Positions 44,023 to 55,000 of a DNA stretch of 64,000 nt are shown one piece after another (within the stretch, counting starts at the first letter, position 1; each line of letters starts with the position of its first letter). This DNA is from Eutypella sp. D-1 (lineage: Eukaryota; Ascomycota; Sordariomycetes; Xylariales; Diatrypaceae). The stretch is from positions 930,001 through 994,000 of the forward strand of contig JAJTTP010000009.1 in NCBI GenBank assembly GCA_023313575.1. The letters run 5' to 3'. The position numbers were made by a program, and so were the translations under genes. A model generated the notes under the pieces. It made no database searches. It was given only the letters and a program-made list of their open reading frames with translations, and was not told the DNA's origin.

Positions 44023-46452
44023 CCCGCTTCCCATCCTAAAATTTTTTTTCCTCTCGGGTTTTCTTGACAGCCGCTAAATCACACCCACCTTGTATGCTTC
44101 AATGATTTTCACGGGTGTTGCCACTTGATGAGCTAATTGACTGATAAGTGCATAGGGACCTACTTGTTGGCTGTATCGATGTATGTGAGAATTATCAATA
44201 CACCAAGAGAAGCAGATACGTATCTAGTGAGGGGTTATCAGGATGGTGGCAGAAAAAGGTGGGAGGCGATATCGATAAGAATCTTGCCGATCTACTTAGT
44301 AGTTCAGAAGTTATGCGGCGCCGCAATAATACCTGGGCAAAAAGGCGGTAAAGCCGCATGATGGCACTTGTGTCTGCACCATTGCTGAAATAGGTATGTA
44401 CTTATGTACCTAGGCAGGTATGTGTATGCAACAATGGGGTGGGCGCCAGGACGCCAACCGCCCGCAGCCAACCACGCAGGCTGGCAGATAAATGCCCGGG
44501 CAAAATCGTCCTTGGAGGGATGCGACAACCGTCACTGACCGTGTCAGGGACAAACGCGGATGCTCCTGATTCGGAAGAGAGAGTTTCCAGCGTAACACCA
44601 CGGCAACCCTCCACAGGCCGGCATCCAGTTTGTATGAATAATTACAGTGTTGTCTATCATGAACCTAGTTAGTCCCAAGTTCAACATCAGGATGAATCAT
44701 AAATAATGATCGGTATAATTCAATCGACTATATCCTTGGCTTGTGAGGTAAGACCAACTTGAGACCTGAGCAATGCCGGGAACTTGTTAACTGCTGATGT
44801 CAACCCCCGATAACGTCAGAACCTTCATTGGACGGGACACTTTTGACACTCAACCAACCAAACCCACACCTCCAGGCTTGTCAGGATGGATCTTATCGGT
44901 CGCATGCATTAACAAACAGATCGGAGGAATCAGAGGACTTGGAGAACGTGTAGTGACGAACGGGCCCGGGGCATTGTGGGCGACCCAAACCCTGCCAGCA
45001 TGCTAAACTCATCCTGCCATGTGTATGTCTCTCTCCTTCGTACTTCCTTCGTCGTCTTGACTCGTCAGCCAGTCAACAGCCAGCTCCGGTCAGCTCGCCC
45101 GACACGGCTTGCCTTACCCCCCAAAATTGCCCCCTTGCCCTGTCCGTCTCCCAGCGTGTCCAGGTGTGTGTCAATGGATGTGTCTCCTCTCCTCTGCACG
45201 ACACCCAAGCGCTGCAAGGACACCCGACAAATAAGGTTTTTCTGTTATTTTTATTTCTGGGGCGGGTTGGAGACCGTCTGATGGGACCCGCATTCCTAGA
45301 CCAAATCAGGCGGCCAATCAGACGTCTGCGGGTATTCCCATTTGGGAAATTGTCTGCAAGAGGATGGAAATGCCATGCGCGGACACACGACACACGCGAG
45401 CACCGACTCGGAAATGTACTCAAGCGTACAAGCGTACTACAGGTTGTAAGTAACCTAGAAATCCCCTTGCTTGATATTAGGTAACCGTTTTTACCATTGG
45501 GGGGTCTGGAACCGTGGGGGATTCCCTGCAGGCTCGGCTCTCCCTGCCGGCGCTTGAGGCATTACGCGTTTCAGGCACGATGAAGAGAAAAAGAGTCGCA
45601 GCAGACAACAATTGTTTATCGAAGAGGGGAAAGCAGGCTAGACGATAACTCTAGATGATCTATCGTAATGAGGCTCAACTGGAAATAAGGTGGGGTAAGA
45701 GTGACTAGAGAGGAGAGACAGGGAAGTACAAAAAACTTATTGTTCAACTGACTTTCTGCCAATTTTGCTACGGTACCCAGTCTGCTTAGAGTAACTTGGC
45801 ACCTTGGTTTGTCCCTCCTCCCTTTGGACCCTCTGGACCCTCAGGACCCTCTCGTGGGCAGTTGGGATTGAGCACCCCACCAGCCCACATAGGCCGAACT
45901 ATATACATTTATTTATGTACTATGTAAACAATGGACAACTCGAATTGGTCGCCGTTGTTGGCCCCGCTAGTCGCCTGCCGAGTAAGGAAGGGATCGTGAA
46001 GGTCCGATTGGGAACCTAGTAGTTTATTTTACAACTTTTTCCGAGTTTCATATCCACCTTCACCCACCACGATGGCGTTGTCCATAACGTGTTCTGATTG
46101 CGCGCTCACCAATGTCATCGTGTGATAGTAGATAATACCTCATCCAAATGGAGGGGGGAATAGTTGACTAGTCAACTATCTTTCCTTAACATCAGTTCAC
46201 CGGCCCATTCTAGTTAGTTTGTAGGTAGTTAACGCCGTAACCGTAGCCGTCGTCCTGTTCCCGTATCGGAGCGGGTCCTACGGGAACATTCGGATGGAAC
46301 CATATATTTGTTATTTTCGGAGTTACCATAGTAGTTGGCGCGCGTCGTGTATTTCTCATCAAAACTACTGATCAACTAACCTAGACTTAAGACAGTCAAG
46401 GAAAAACCACTGAAGCTAATATAACTAATATCATTTTGTGTGTTGCCACTGA

Positions 46453-48367
46453 TCAACTCAGACCCCAAACGCCGAGGACATCTCGGGAACCCCGATCCGC
46501 ACCGGCCGCCGCGGAGGTGCTGCTGGTCCTCAGCTTTTCTAGCCTCTTGATCCTTTTGACCAGCAACCCGACGCATATCGGCCCGACGATGGTGCACAGG
46601 ACGATGGCCCACGTGACGAGCAGGAAGAGTTCAGAGACCTCCGTGGCCCCCTGTTCGGATTCGGACGCGCTCTGGAATATCCCCTTGCTCTCCGCGACAG
46701 AGGAGATCAGGAACCCGATCTCCCCTCTCGAGACCATCGCGAATGAGATCACCCCTGCCGGGTATAGTGATAGCGGTTTGACTGGCGGCAATGGGCCACT
46801 GGCCGGTGCCCCTGATCCGGCGGGGCCTGGGGCATTGCTCGAGTCTTCCGAGGATACGGAGACATTCTGAGTACCACTATGCCGTTGGTCCCCAGCAGGC
46901 TCAGAAGCTTCCGGTTTGTTCCCGGACCAGCGCCTTCGTACGCTTGATACAAAGGTGTGATATCGACAGAGAACAGAGGACAAAACACTCTTCAAGGCCT
47001 GGATAGGTGAGAGGGGGAAACGCACTAGCCACAAACCACATAGAAGTTTGCCAATCATCATTAGTACACTGTAGACTATGCCACGCCATAGAATAGCCCC
47101 TTCGAACATCTGGGATATGGGTATCGAGAACCCGATTGATGCGAAGAAGAACGGCTTGAGAACGCGTTCGACAGCCTCAAGATAATAGTGTTGGTAGACT
47201 TCCGGACCTGTCGTTCCGCTTTTAACGGGTGTACGCTGTCCTTCTTCTCTGCCAGGCGTGGTGCCTCTTCCTTCTTCGCCGGGTCCTTGCTCTTGGGAAG
47301 CCGTAGGGCGCTCAGAGCGACGCTCATTCTCTGCAAGAGTATCATGGACCTCCGTCTCATTCCCGCTATCGGGCGTCGTTGAATCGAGTTCGGCGCATTC
47401 CGCATCCCACCAAGCAATCAAGATCCCCGAAAGATAGGCGGCCAGGAGGACGGAAGCGCCAGCAAAGCTAGCACCGACAACAAGTGAAAGAAGAAGGAGT
47501 GTGTGGATAATGAACGTGCCTTGCCTGTTTTTCCGAAGCAGCGCTGCCTTCTCCATGAGCCGACTCTCCCGGCGCATCCGAACTAGGTACGCCATTGCGG
47601 GACGCAGGACATAGCGACAAGTGAAAGGCAGAACGACTGCGAAGGCGGCTGATACGAGCACGGGTCTGATTACGGTGGCCGGCGAGATGGAGGATGGCGA
47701 CTGCGACCCGCTTGAGCCCAAGCTGGACACGATCTGAACCATCACAAGCCCGACGACGTCATCCATCATCGCAGCTGTGGTGAGCACACTTCCTAGGCGA
47801 GTCGACACCAAACCGCTAGTACCGAGGACGGTGAACGTTGTCCCCAGGCTTGTCGAGCACAGCGCTGCTCCCGCAGCGAAGGATTGTATCGGGGTGGCGC
47901 CTACCATAGGCCCCAGAATGAACGACAGGCCCATCGGGGCGGCAATGTCCGTGATGGCAACGCATGTAGAGAGGAGAAGGTTTGCCTTCATGCTCTTGAT
48001 GGACGTAGATAGTCCGCCTGTATATAGAGTCAGCATACCGTCAAAGTGAAGTACGTAGCGCGGACGCGTCTCGGTACCAAGCGTGGTCGGCATCCGAGGT
48101 CGTGGTGAAACGGGGTGTGCACCCACCTTCAAAAACAATGAGAATCAATCCAAGATAGCCAAGCTGGACTACCGCGTCCTCCACGGAGGCGGAGAGCCAT
48201 TTCCCACCGGGCGTGCCCCATGCGATACCGAGGAGGACCTGGCCTACCAGCCCGCAGTAAAGCGTTTTGTCGAGGACCGCATTCACTACATTTAGGGCGA
48301 GGAAGAACGACGATAGTATCAATATTTGTATGATAGAAGGCTCATGGTAGGGTAGAGATGTTGTCAT
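46453..48367 (-). CDS. Na+(K+)/H+ antiporter, CPA-type
   Basis: Two exons, 48127-48367 and 46453-48017, give 601 residues with about 11-12 hydrophobic segments. This is a monovalent cation/proton antiporter of the CPA superfamily. Visible landmarks: CGLVGQVLLGIAWGTPGG, LGLILIVFEGGLSTS, ALCSTSLGTTFTVLG, the double-aspartate TTAAMMDDVVGLVMVQIVSS in the ion-binding helix, FFASIGFSIPISQMFEGAIL, and SLYPAGVISFAMVSRGEIGF. The paired aspartates are as in electrogenic CPA2 exchangers, while electroneutral types have N-D. Two long hydrophilic inserts, rich in Glu/Arg/Ser and Pro/Gly/Ser, sit in loops near residues 290-350 and 425-475. The C-terminal tail is short. Compartment is not shown; no signal peptide beyond the first transmembrane helix is needed. 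The splice at E-G-G-L is GT-AG (donor GTGGGT). Confidence 0.87.
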
Positions 48368-49780
48368 CTTCCAAGATTACGATGACACAATCTGCTAAAC
48401 TTGTACCCAGACGCCTATGCAAAGGAAGAAGCCTACTGTGCTCTGCTTTACGTGATGGGGCACAACCATAATAAGACTGAGGTTGTTATGGCAACTTTCG
48501 AGAAACGCGCATTTCCTCCATGTAGGCTGCCTAGGTATACTTATCTCTTATCAACAGATGCGGTTAGTCGCGCCTAAAGTAAAGCATAAACACTTACTAC
48601 CAAGCGCTATAGTAACTAATCAGCCACAACGATCAGCCACAATGACACATATCTGTCTACCCAACCTAGACAACCTAACATAACCTATACAGGCTTGAGT
48701 TGTTGTTACAGCTTACACCTAATGGAATTGACTTACAAGTAGGAAGGGGCGAGGTCCGCTCTACTTTATCCTCTAACCCAGTAGTTTTCTTCCAGTGTAA
48801 GTACGTAACTCTAAGGGCCTTACTATGTATACTAACTAGCAGCCAGGGTTCTTCATCACGGAATCGCGAGTCTTCCTAGATTTGTGCGTCATTAACGAGC
48901 GGCAGGCGCGAATTTGATTGAGCACGGAGCGGATAACTGCCAGATTCCGATGGTAGCAGCGCATCGAGGACGGGATGCATCGCTGTTCCTGTACGTATAA
49001 GATGTGGGGCCCGAGCCCCTATTACCGGTACCCCTTATTTATGAGAACCTTGCGTAGGCCTTCTACTATATGCACCATGGCCACCAATGAAACACATGTT
49101 GTACGATATATATTTGGCAAATACAGCATGTGAATTCTATGCTCGGCGTATCCGATATTGTCGAGATTCCTTGAAACCCTGTAGCATATGCATGAGACCG
49201 CCGAGGCATACTACAAGGCCTCCTGCCCACACGGCTGAGACAGTAGATTTGAAAGGCGAAGGTTCCCCGCTCCTGTCATATCTTTTCACTCCTTGCTTTC
49301 TTCCAAATCAATCATCACTCGAAAGTTACGATCACAGTGGAATTACCTATTTCGAACTCCCATTCACATCATAGCACGAAACCATCGGTTGCAAGAAGCA
49401 GCAACGCATTCCATGCCCACGAGGATTTATTTCGAATATAGAACTGCAATCTGTTACATCTCCCCATTTATTCGTATCTCGTCATCCTGACCTCTCGCCC
49501 ATCTCCCATCCATCTACTCAGCCCCCCACGTCATCATAATACACTACTCCGTTCCAATTTGACGGCGACAGGAGTAGTGGATATAGCCAGCCTAACCGTC
49601 ACCACTTGTCCGTACTGGAGTTGCATACAAGAAGTCAAATACATAATAGGCATAATTGCAATTGTTACCATTTTGACTGCGGAAATCGATTCGCTGAAGT
49701 TGCGTTGCAAGATCTTCAACGAGTAAACATGCCGAAGAAGTGGGTTGAAGAAGTTCGTGGTTTTATTCAGCGGCAACAGC
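48368..49780. promoter_or_regulatory. Divergent promoter region of antiporter and HET gene, with uORF
   Basis: About 1.4 kb between divergent genes. An upstream ATG at 49729 opens a 39-codon frame that overlaps the HET start codon out of frame and ends at 49846-49848. If transcription starts upstream, this frame could reduce translation of the HET protein. Nothing else was recognised. Confidence 0.4.
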
Positions 49781-51808
49781 ATGGATCTGGGAACCCCCCC
49801 TTCGCCTTCTATAATAGTAGGAGTCGACTTTTCATCAGTATGGTCTAATACTGCACGTGTTGTGCTGGAGACGGGGATCCTTTGCCAGGCTTGCCGCGAA
49901 CTCTTTACTGATGCTACAAGGCCCCGAGTAGCAACGTCTTATGATCAATTTAAAACCCGCGAAGGTCTGGAGAAGTCTTCAGACGAAGGCTGCAACTTGT
50001 GTAGTGGCCTTTTGTTTGGCATTAACCAGGGCTATATACCCCAGCCGGAACATGATTGCGTCCTGCTCATTCGTACCAACCTCAAGTATCCACATCTACA
50101 GCTCGTTTTGTTTGGCCTCCACCTCAGGTCGTCCGACAATCATAGGCGCGGCATAGTTATCAACGTTGATGCACATCTCCAAAAGAAAATGCCTGGACCG
50201 CATAGCTTCTCTGAGCTGAGCCTGTCATTCGTTTCTCGTTCTATCGACCAATGTATATCAACACATGAAATCTGCGGGGAAGGCAAACACCATCGCCTAC
50301 CCAAGCGAATTGTCTCGATCGGCTTAAAGCCCAGTCATTCAATCAAGCTAGTCGAAAGGTCACAAATTCAGGCTCGCTATGCATGTCTAAGTCATTGCTG
50401 GGGAAACACAAGAACCATCGAAACTACAAGTGAAAATATCGCCCAGCATAATAAGAACATTGCTTGGAGCTCCTTACCGAGGACATATCGTGACGCCATC
50501 ACCTTCTGTCGGGGGCTTAAAGTCAAGTATTTATGGATTGATTCCCTCTGCATAATCCAAAACGATAAGGACTGGGAAGAGGAGGCATCCAAAATGGCGT
50601 CCGTTTACGCAAACTCATTCATTACTCTTGCAGCAACAAGTGCCCCTCATCACCAAGCTCCTTGCGTATCTCAGGTGGACCCCCAGAACCACTTAAAAGA
50701 AATCGGAAGAATAGGTTCCAACAATGCGGCAGAATCTTTCCCAATCCTCATGAGGGAAGCTTTTCTCCATCCAGATAACATGACTGATGAATTTCCCCAG
50801 CCCGTACTCGATAAAAAGACTTTCCCATTGCTCCACCGCGGATGGGTGTATCAAGAACGCATTCTTTCCCCCAGAGTGCTTCATTTTCTGCCCAATGAAC
50901 TACTGTGGGAGTGCAGGTGCCGTGTCGAGTGTGAGTGTCGAGAGATTGACTCAGCTAGCTCAGATCTCTTCATGCTTTCTTCACCAAAACTTCTTCTTCA
51001 CCACGATTTTAGACCAACAGACACGGAAAATGATTGTGCACAATGCAAAGCGGGGCAAATGTGGCAGCGGTTTTTGAAAGACTACCTCGAGTTGGAACTG
51101 ACGTTTCCCAAAGACAAACTGACGGCCATATCAGGCTTAACTCGGCAGATACAGCAGACTCGACGAGATCGCTATCTAGCTGGGCTTTGGGAAAGCGACA
51201 TGCCAGATGCCTTGTTTTGGTTGGCTCCTTTGGTGAATTCAAGTGTACCCCGGCCCCAAGTCGACCACCCCCCTCCAACTTGGTCGTGGGCATCCATCGT
51301 TGGCGGTAGGGTGTTCAGCGTCTATTCTTGTCCGAAGTGTTCGGGGTCTTTTGAATATAAATTTCCCATGAAATTCATCCAAGCGAACGTCCAGCCAGCT
51401 ACTGTCGACCTATACGGACCAGTAGAAGAAGGAGCCGAAGTAGTTATATTGGCAAAAGCGAGCTCAGGCACCTTGCACTATGGGGCCGATCAATGCTATG
51501 TCGTGCTTGATCAAATATCCAAGGAGATACCATTCGACCCAGACTACGACTTTCGAAGCCCAGGCAGATATCATATTCCTGATGGCGCAACAGTCACATG
51601 CGCTTATCGGGGTATCGTCGAGAGTATTTCTCATGGTGCTAGGGATTGGCTAGATATTCTTGTTCTTAGAGTTGTGAATTTGAAGGAGGGCAAATATGAA
51701 AGATTGGGGTATACGCGCATTCGCGGCACTAAAGACCGCTGGGGTGAGGAAATGAGGGAGGTGTTTTCTTCTATGCCATCACTTATGAAAACTATCCGGC
51801 TTGTCTGA
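49781..51808 (+). CDS. HET-domain (heterokaryon incompatibility) protein
   Basis: Single exon, 675 residues from the first in-frame ATG. The N-terminal Cys-rich module (ILCQACRELF ... DEGCNLCSGLLFG, residues about 28-90) is usual for this family. The HET domain spans about residues 197-350: ARYACLSHCWGNTRTIETTS, SLPRTYRDAITFCRGLKVKY, LWIDSLCIIQNDKDWEEEAS, MASVYANSFITLAATSA. The family's downstream blocks also appear: FPLLHRGWVYQERILSPRVL, LLWECRC, DKLTAISGLT, YLAGLWESDMPDALFW and PPTWSWASI. HET domains trigger cell death when incompatible strains fuse. Genomes carry dozens, and most have no known partner. No NACHT, WD40 or ankyrin part is attached. Function as an allorecognition factor is inference. 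An upstream out-of-frame ATG is described in the preceding region. Confidence 0.9.
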   Translation: MDLGTPPSPSIIVGVDFSSVWSNTARVVLETGILCQACRELFTDATRPRVATSYDQFKTREGLEKSSDEGCNLCSGLLFGINQGYIPQPEHDCVLLIRTNLKYPHLQLVLFGLHLRSSDNHRRGIVINVDAHLQKKMPGPHSFSELSLSFVSRSIDQCISTHEICGEGKHHRLPKRIVSIGLKPSHSIKLVERSQIQARYACLSHCWGNTRTIETTSENIAQHNKNIAWSSLPRTYRDAITFCRGLKVKYLWIDSLCIIQNDKDWEEEASKMASVYANSFITLAATSAPHHQAPCVSQVDPQNHLKEIGRIGSNNAAESFPILMREAFLHPDNMTDEFPQPVLDKKTFPLLHRGWVYQERILSPRVLHFLPNELLWECRCRVECECREIDSASSDLFMLSSPKLLLHHDFRPTDTENDCAQCKAGQMWQRFLKDYLELELTFPKDKLTAISGLTRQIQQTRRDRYLAGLWESDMPDALFWLAPLVNSSVPRPQVDHPPPTWSWASIVGGRVFSVYSCPKCSGSFEYKFPMKFIQANVQPATVDLYGPVEEGAEVVILAKASSGTLHYGADQCYVVLDQISKEIPFDPDYDFRSPGRYHIPDGATVTCAYRGIVESISHGARDWLDILVLRVVNLKEGKYERLGYTRIRGTKDRWGEEMREVFSSMPSLMKTIRLV

Positions 51809-52031
51809 TCTATCCAAAGAATATCCAAGCAATGCAAAACATAAACGGTGACAGCATATATCAACATGTCAACTTTACTGGTAGATCTCCTACACGGATT
51901 CATAATCAACTAAGTGCCGATGTATGCTCTTATGTTCTATGCTATCCATGGCTGACCAGTAACCCTAGACCGGGTACGCGTGTGATGCTAACTCGCTAAC
52001 TCCACTGCCGAAAACATGATGCTTCAAGAAT
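51809..52031. other. Convergent spacer between HET and DNA2 3' ends
   Basis: Only 223 bp separate the two stop codons, so 3' UTRs probably overlap. Confidence 0.5.
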
Positions 52032-55000
52032 CTAATATGTACTACCCACAACATCGTTCCAAATGTCTCTCAGGATGGGCTTGCCCTTCAGCAAAGCCTT
52101 GTCGGTGACCTTTGCCTTTCTCGGGCCTGTACCGGGCCGCTGGTTCTCCTTCCCCTCGCGTACCTGACTACCCTTCAATGGGGAGCGCACCGTCTTCTTC
52201 GGACTTCTGGTGCCGGCGCCGCACCCGTCTGGCCTAGCACCGCCCGTAGCAGTCAGTTGCGTGGCACCGTCATCAAAGAAGTGGCGCTCCAGGGCGTCCG
52301 CAGGGAGGTCGCACACCCAGTCACGCTCCTCCATCAAGCTTATAAACCTGCTCAGCATCTCCTGCTCGCCGCTGCCTTTAAGTGTGTCCCGGCTCCCCAC
52401 GACGAGTAACTTGGTCTTCGCGCGCGTGAACGCGACGTTGATACGCCGCCAGTCTTTGAGCAAGTCGCCGATATTGCAGGCCTCGTTGCTCCGCACCAGA
52501 CTCAACAGAACAACCTCCTTGTCGCGCCCTTGGAAACGGTCCGCTGTATGAAGTTCGATACTATTGCCATGGCCACGAAGTCCGTGCTTGAGTAATGACA
52601 ACTGAGAGCGGTAGTGCGTCATGACGCCGATCTCCTCAGCAGGCACTCCAACGTCGAGAAGGGAATCCACTAGCTGGGTAATTATATGTGCCTCGGTGGG
52701 GTTCACAATTCGGTTTCCTTTGGCCTCTTCACGGGATGAAGGTATGGCGTCCGTGTTGACAAAGCGAACCCGAGCCTCGGGATCCAGGAGAGTGCGCAAC
52801 CAACACATTTCGGTCGACCAGCCCGTGCAGATAGAACGTGGAGTCCCGGGGCGGAGAATTGAATCGGGACCATAGTGCCGGCGATGCAGAGCTTCCATGT
52901 GCGGTACGTCAAGCTTTTGACTGCGAAGAGCTTGCGTACCACATTTTAGTCGACCGTTGTAGATCAAGGTGTTGCTGAGCGCCATGATATCCTCACACAT
53001 CCGATATTGATGTTCTAGGTTGACAACTGACGCCGGGTGGGTATCGGAGAGCAGCTTGAACAAGCTGACATCCAAGCCCCCATTGCGGGCCTCCTCGTTT
53101 TGAACAAGGGGAGGCAATTGGTTATGATCGCCTACCAACACAAAAGTGCGTGCCATCCGAATTGGGCCAAGACAGATAGGCAACGTGATCTGGGATGCTT
53201 CGTCGACGATGCAGTAATCGAATGTCCGCTCACTAAACACGGGATGGTTGATACCGAGACAGGTAGTGGCCACAATGGGCGATTGGTGCCAAGCGCTTTG
53301 GATCTCCTCGAAGGTGTTCATCGGCTGGCCAGCCAAGATAGCAAAGTCCTGGACTTCAGGGTGAACTTTGGCGGGTGCGCCTAGCCTCAGGATGGGCATA
53401 TGATCGTTTTTCAGTTTTAGGAGAATGTTGTCGACTGCAGAGTGAGTATATGAGGTGAGCAGCACACTCTTTCCTTGGCAGACAAGGGCGCGGATTATAT
53501 GAGCGATCGTTGTTGTCTTCCCGGTGCCAGGCATACCGAGGACAAGCGCGTAGTCACTAGCACTCATGACTTTCTCGATCGCCGCTCTCTGATCAACGTT
53601 TAGACTTCCTTGGTCGGCAAGTGTGTACTGAGTCGTAGTAGTCTTGAACCTAGGTGGCGCCAAATCAACTACCAGCCGTCGAATTTCCCGTGCGCCGAAT
53701 ACGTCGTTAGCCATCACTTGAATTAGATTGTTACGGACAGTTGCCATTCCGTTGCTGAATTCGTCCTTGTCGAGTCGGTACTTGATAGGGGCCGTCTTCA
53801 CATTTTCCTGAGATCCTAGAGGCTTTGACCCATCCAATGTCGCTTCCATGATGCTCGCAAAAACTTGGTTGTTCGACTCGTCAAAACCGGGTTGGCGAAT
53901 GCGAGCATTGTGTAGACGACGGTCAACTGCAACACTAATCTTCTGTTTTCGTACTGAGGTGACAAAGCCAAGTGCTAGAGCGAAGTGCCCGCTCTCGTCT
54001 GAGACCACGATGGGTTCCCCAACAGCGAGCTGAGAGTCGAGGAAGGAGAATCCGGAGGTAGGATTCCCCTTGGTGAAGGTATACTTGTATCGGTTGATCT
54101 TTGAATTGGAGCTATCCTCCGAGGCCGAGCCATCTTCGATGACGACCTCCGAGAAGCAGCGTCCGACCCTTTCTCTTTCACTGCTTAGCATCGTCCACAG
54201 CTCGCGGCGGAATTTCTGGCAATCCTTTTCTTCTTTGGTTAAGAGGTCTTCCCATTTGAGGAAGAATTCGCGATGGGCCGGAGTCAAATGCTTAACCACA
54301 TCCTCGAATTTACCCTTCAAACCACTGCTTTCCTCGTTTCCATCGTCCGCGAGCTTGTGGTATATGAAACAAGGTACCTTGGCGTAACAGTTTCCGCAGG
54401 CGTTCGTGCTCCGCTTCATTGGCGGTAGCTGTACACTTCGTTCTCGGATGTGACAGGCTAACTGATTCCGTTGCATTATCATATGCCGGAGCTCATGGCG
54501 AATTGTCGGTATTCGAATCGTTTGGGACGTTTCCATGTAGTAGAGGATGCCATACGCGATTTTAATATCGTATCTGTCCGACAATAGAAGGTTATACAAT
54601 GCGGTCTGCGCTTGATGATTGCTTGTGGCGTTCTTTCCGGTTTTAAGTTCAAATGGAACTGTCAAGGTTCGTCGTTGGCTGCCATCTTTCATGGTAACCT
54701 GGACTGTTGCGTCGATGTTGCCTTTCATGCCGTACATCGGCGACCAGACATGTTCTTCCACATCAAGTAACTTGCTAACACACATATTTCCCTTTTCTCC
54801 GTTCCTGCCTTCGACGATAGCTGCAGGCTACCATCAGTTAGCTGGCTAGTCGCTGGTGATCCGGGATCGGAAATCCTTACCTTGGGATAGGGCGAGATAA
54901 AAGCAGCTGCCCAATGTTTCAACTCGGTCATCTTGGACCGTAAATGCTCGCGAGCATCTGCGATGGAAACCTTGATCATATAAAGGTCTTCGACATGCTT

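Larger units (their letters stand above)
42029..46452. other. Gene-poor interval with homopolymers
   Basis: 4.4 kb with no supported gene on either strand. Features: a CGG repeat at about 42154-42171, an A27 tract at 42591-42617, a T20 tract at 44003-44022, AAG/AAAAAG-rich sequence at 43077-43110, and TACCTA/TAGGTA words at 42450-42575 and 44395-44420. Open frames here are short, low in complexity and without domains. A degraded transposon or non-coding RNA genes are possible, but I see no proof. Confidence 0.5.

Noticed and set aside
44437..44672. Short overlapping frames in the 42-46 kb interval
   Set aside because: Low complexity, different on each strand, without start context or domains.
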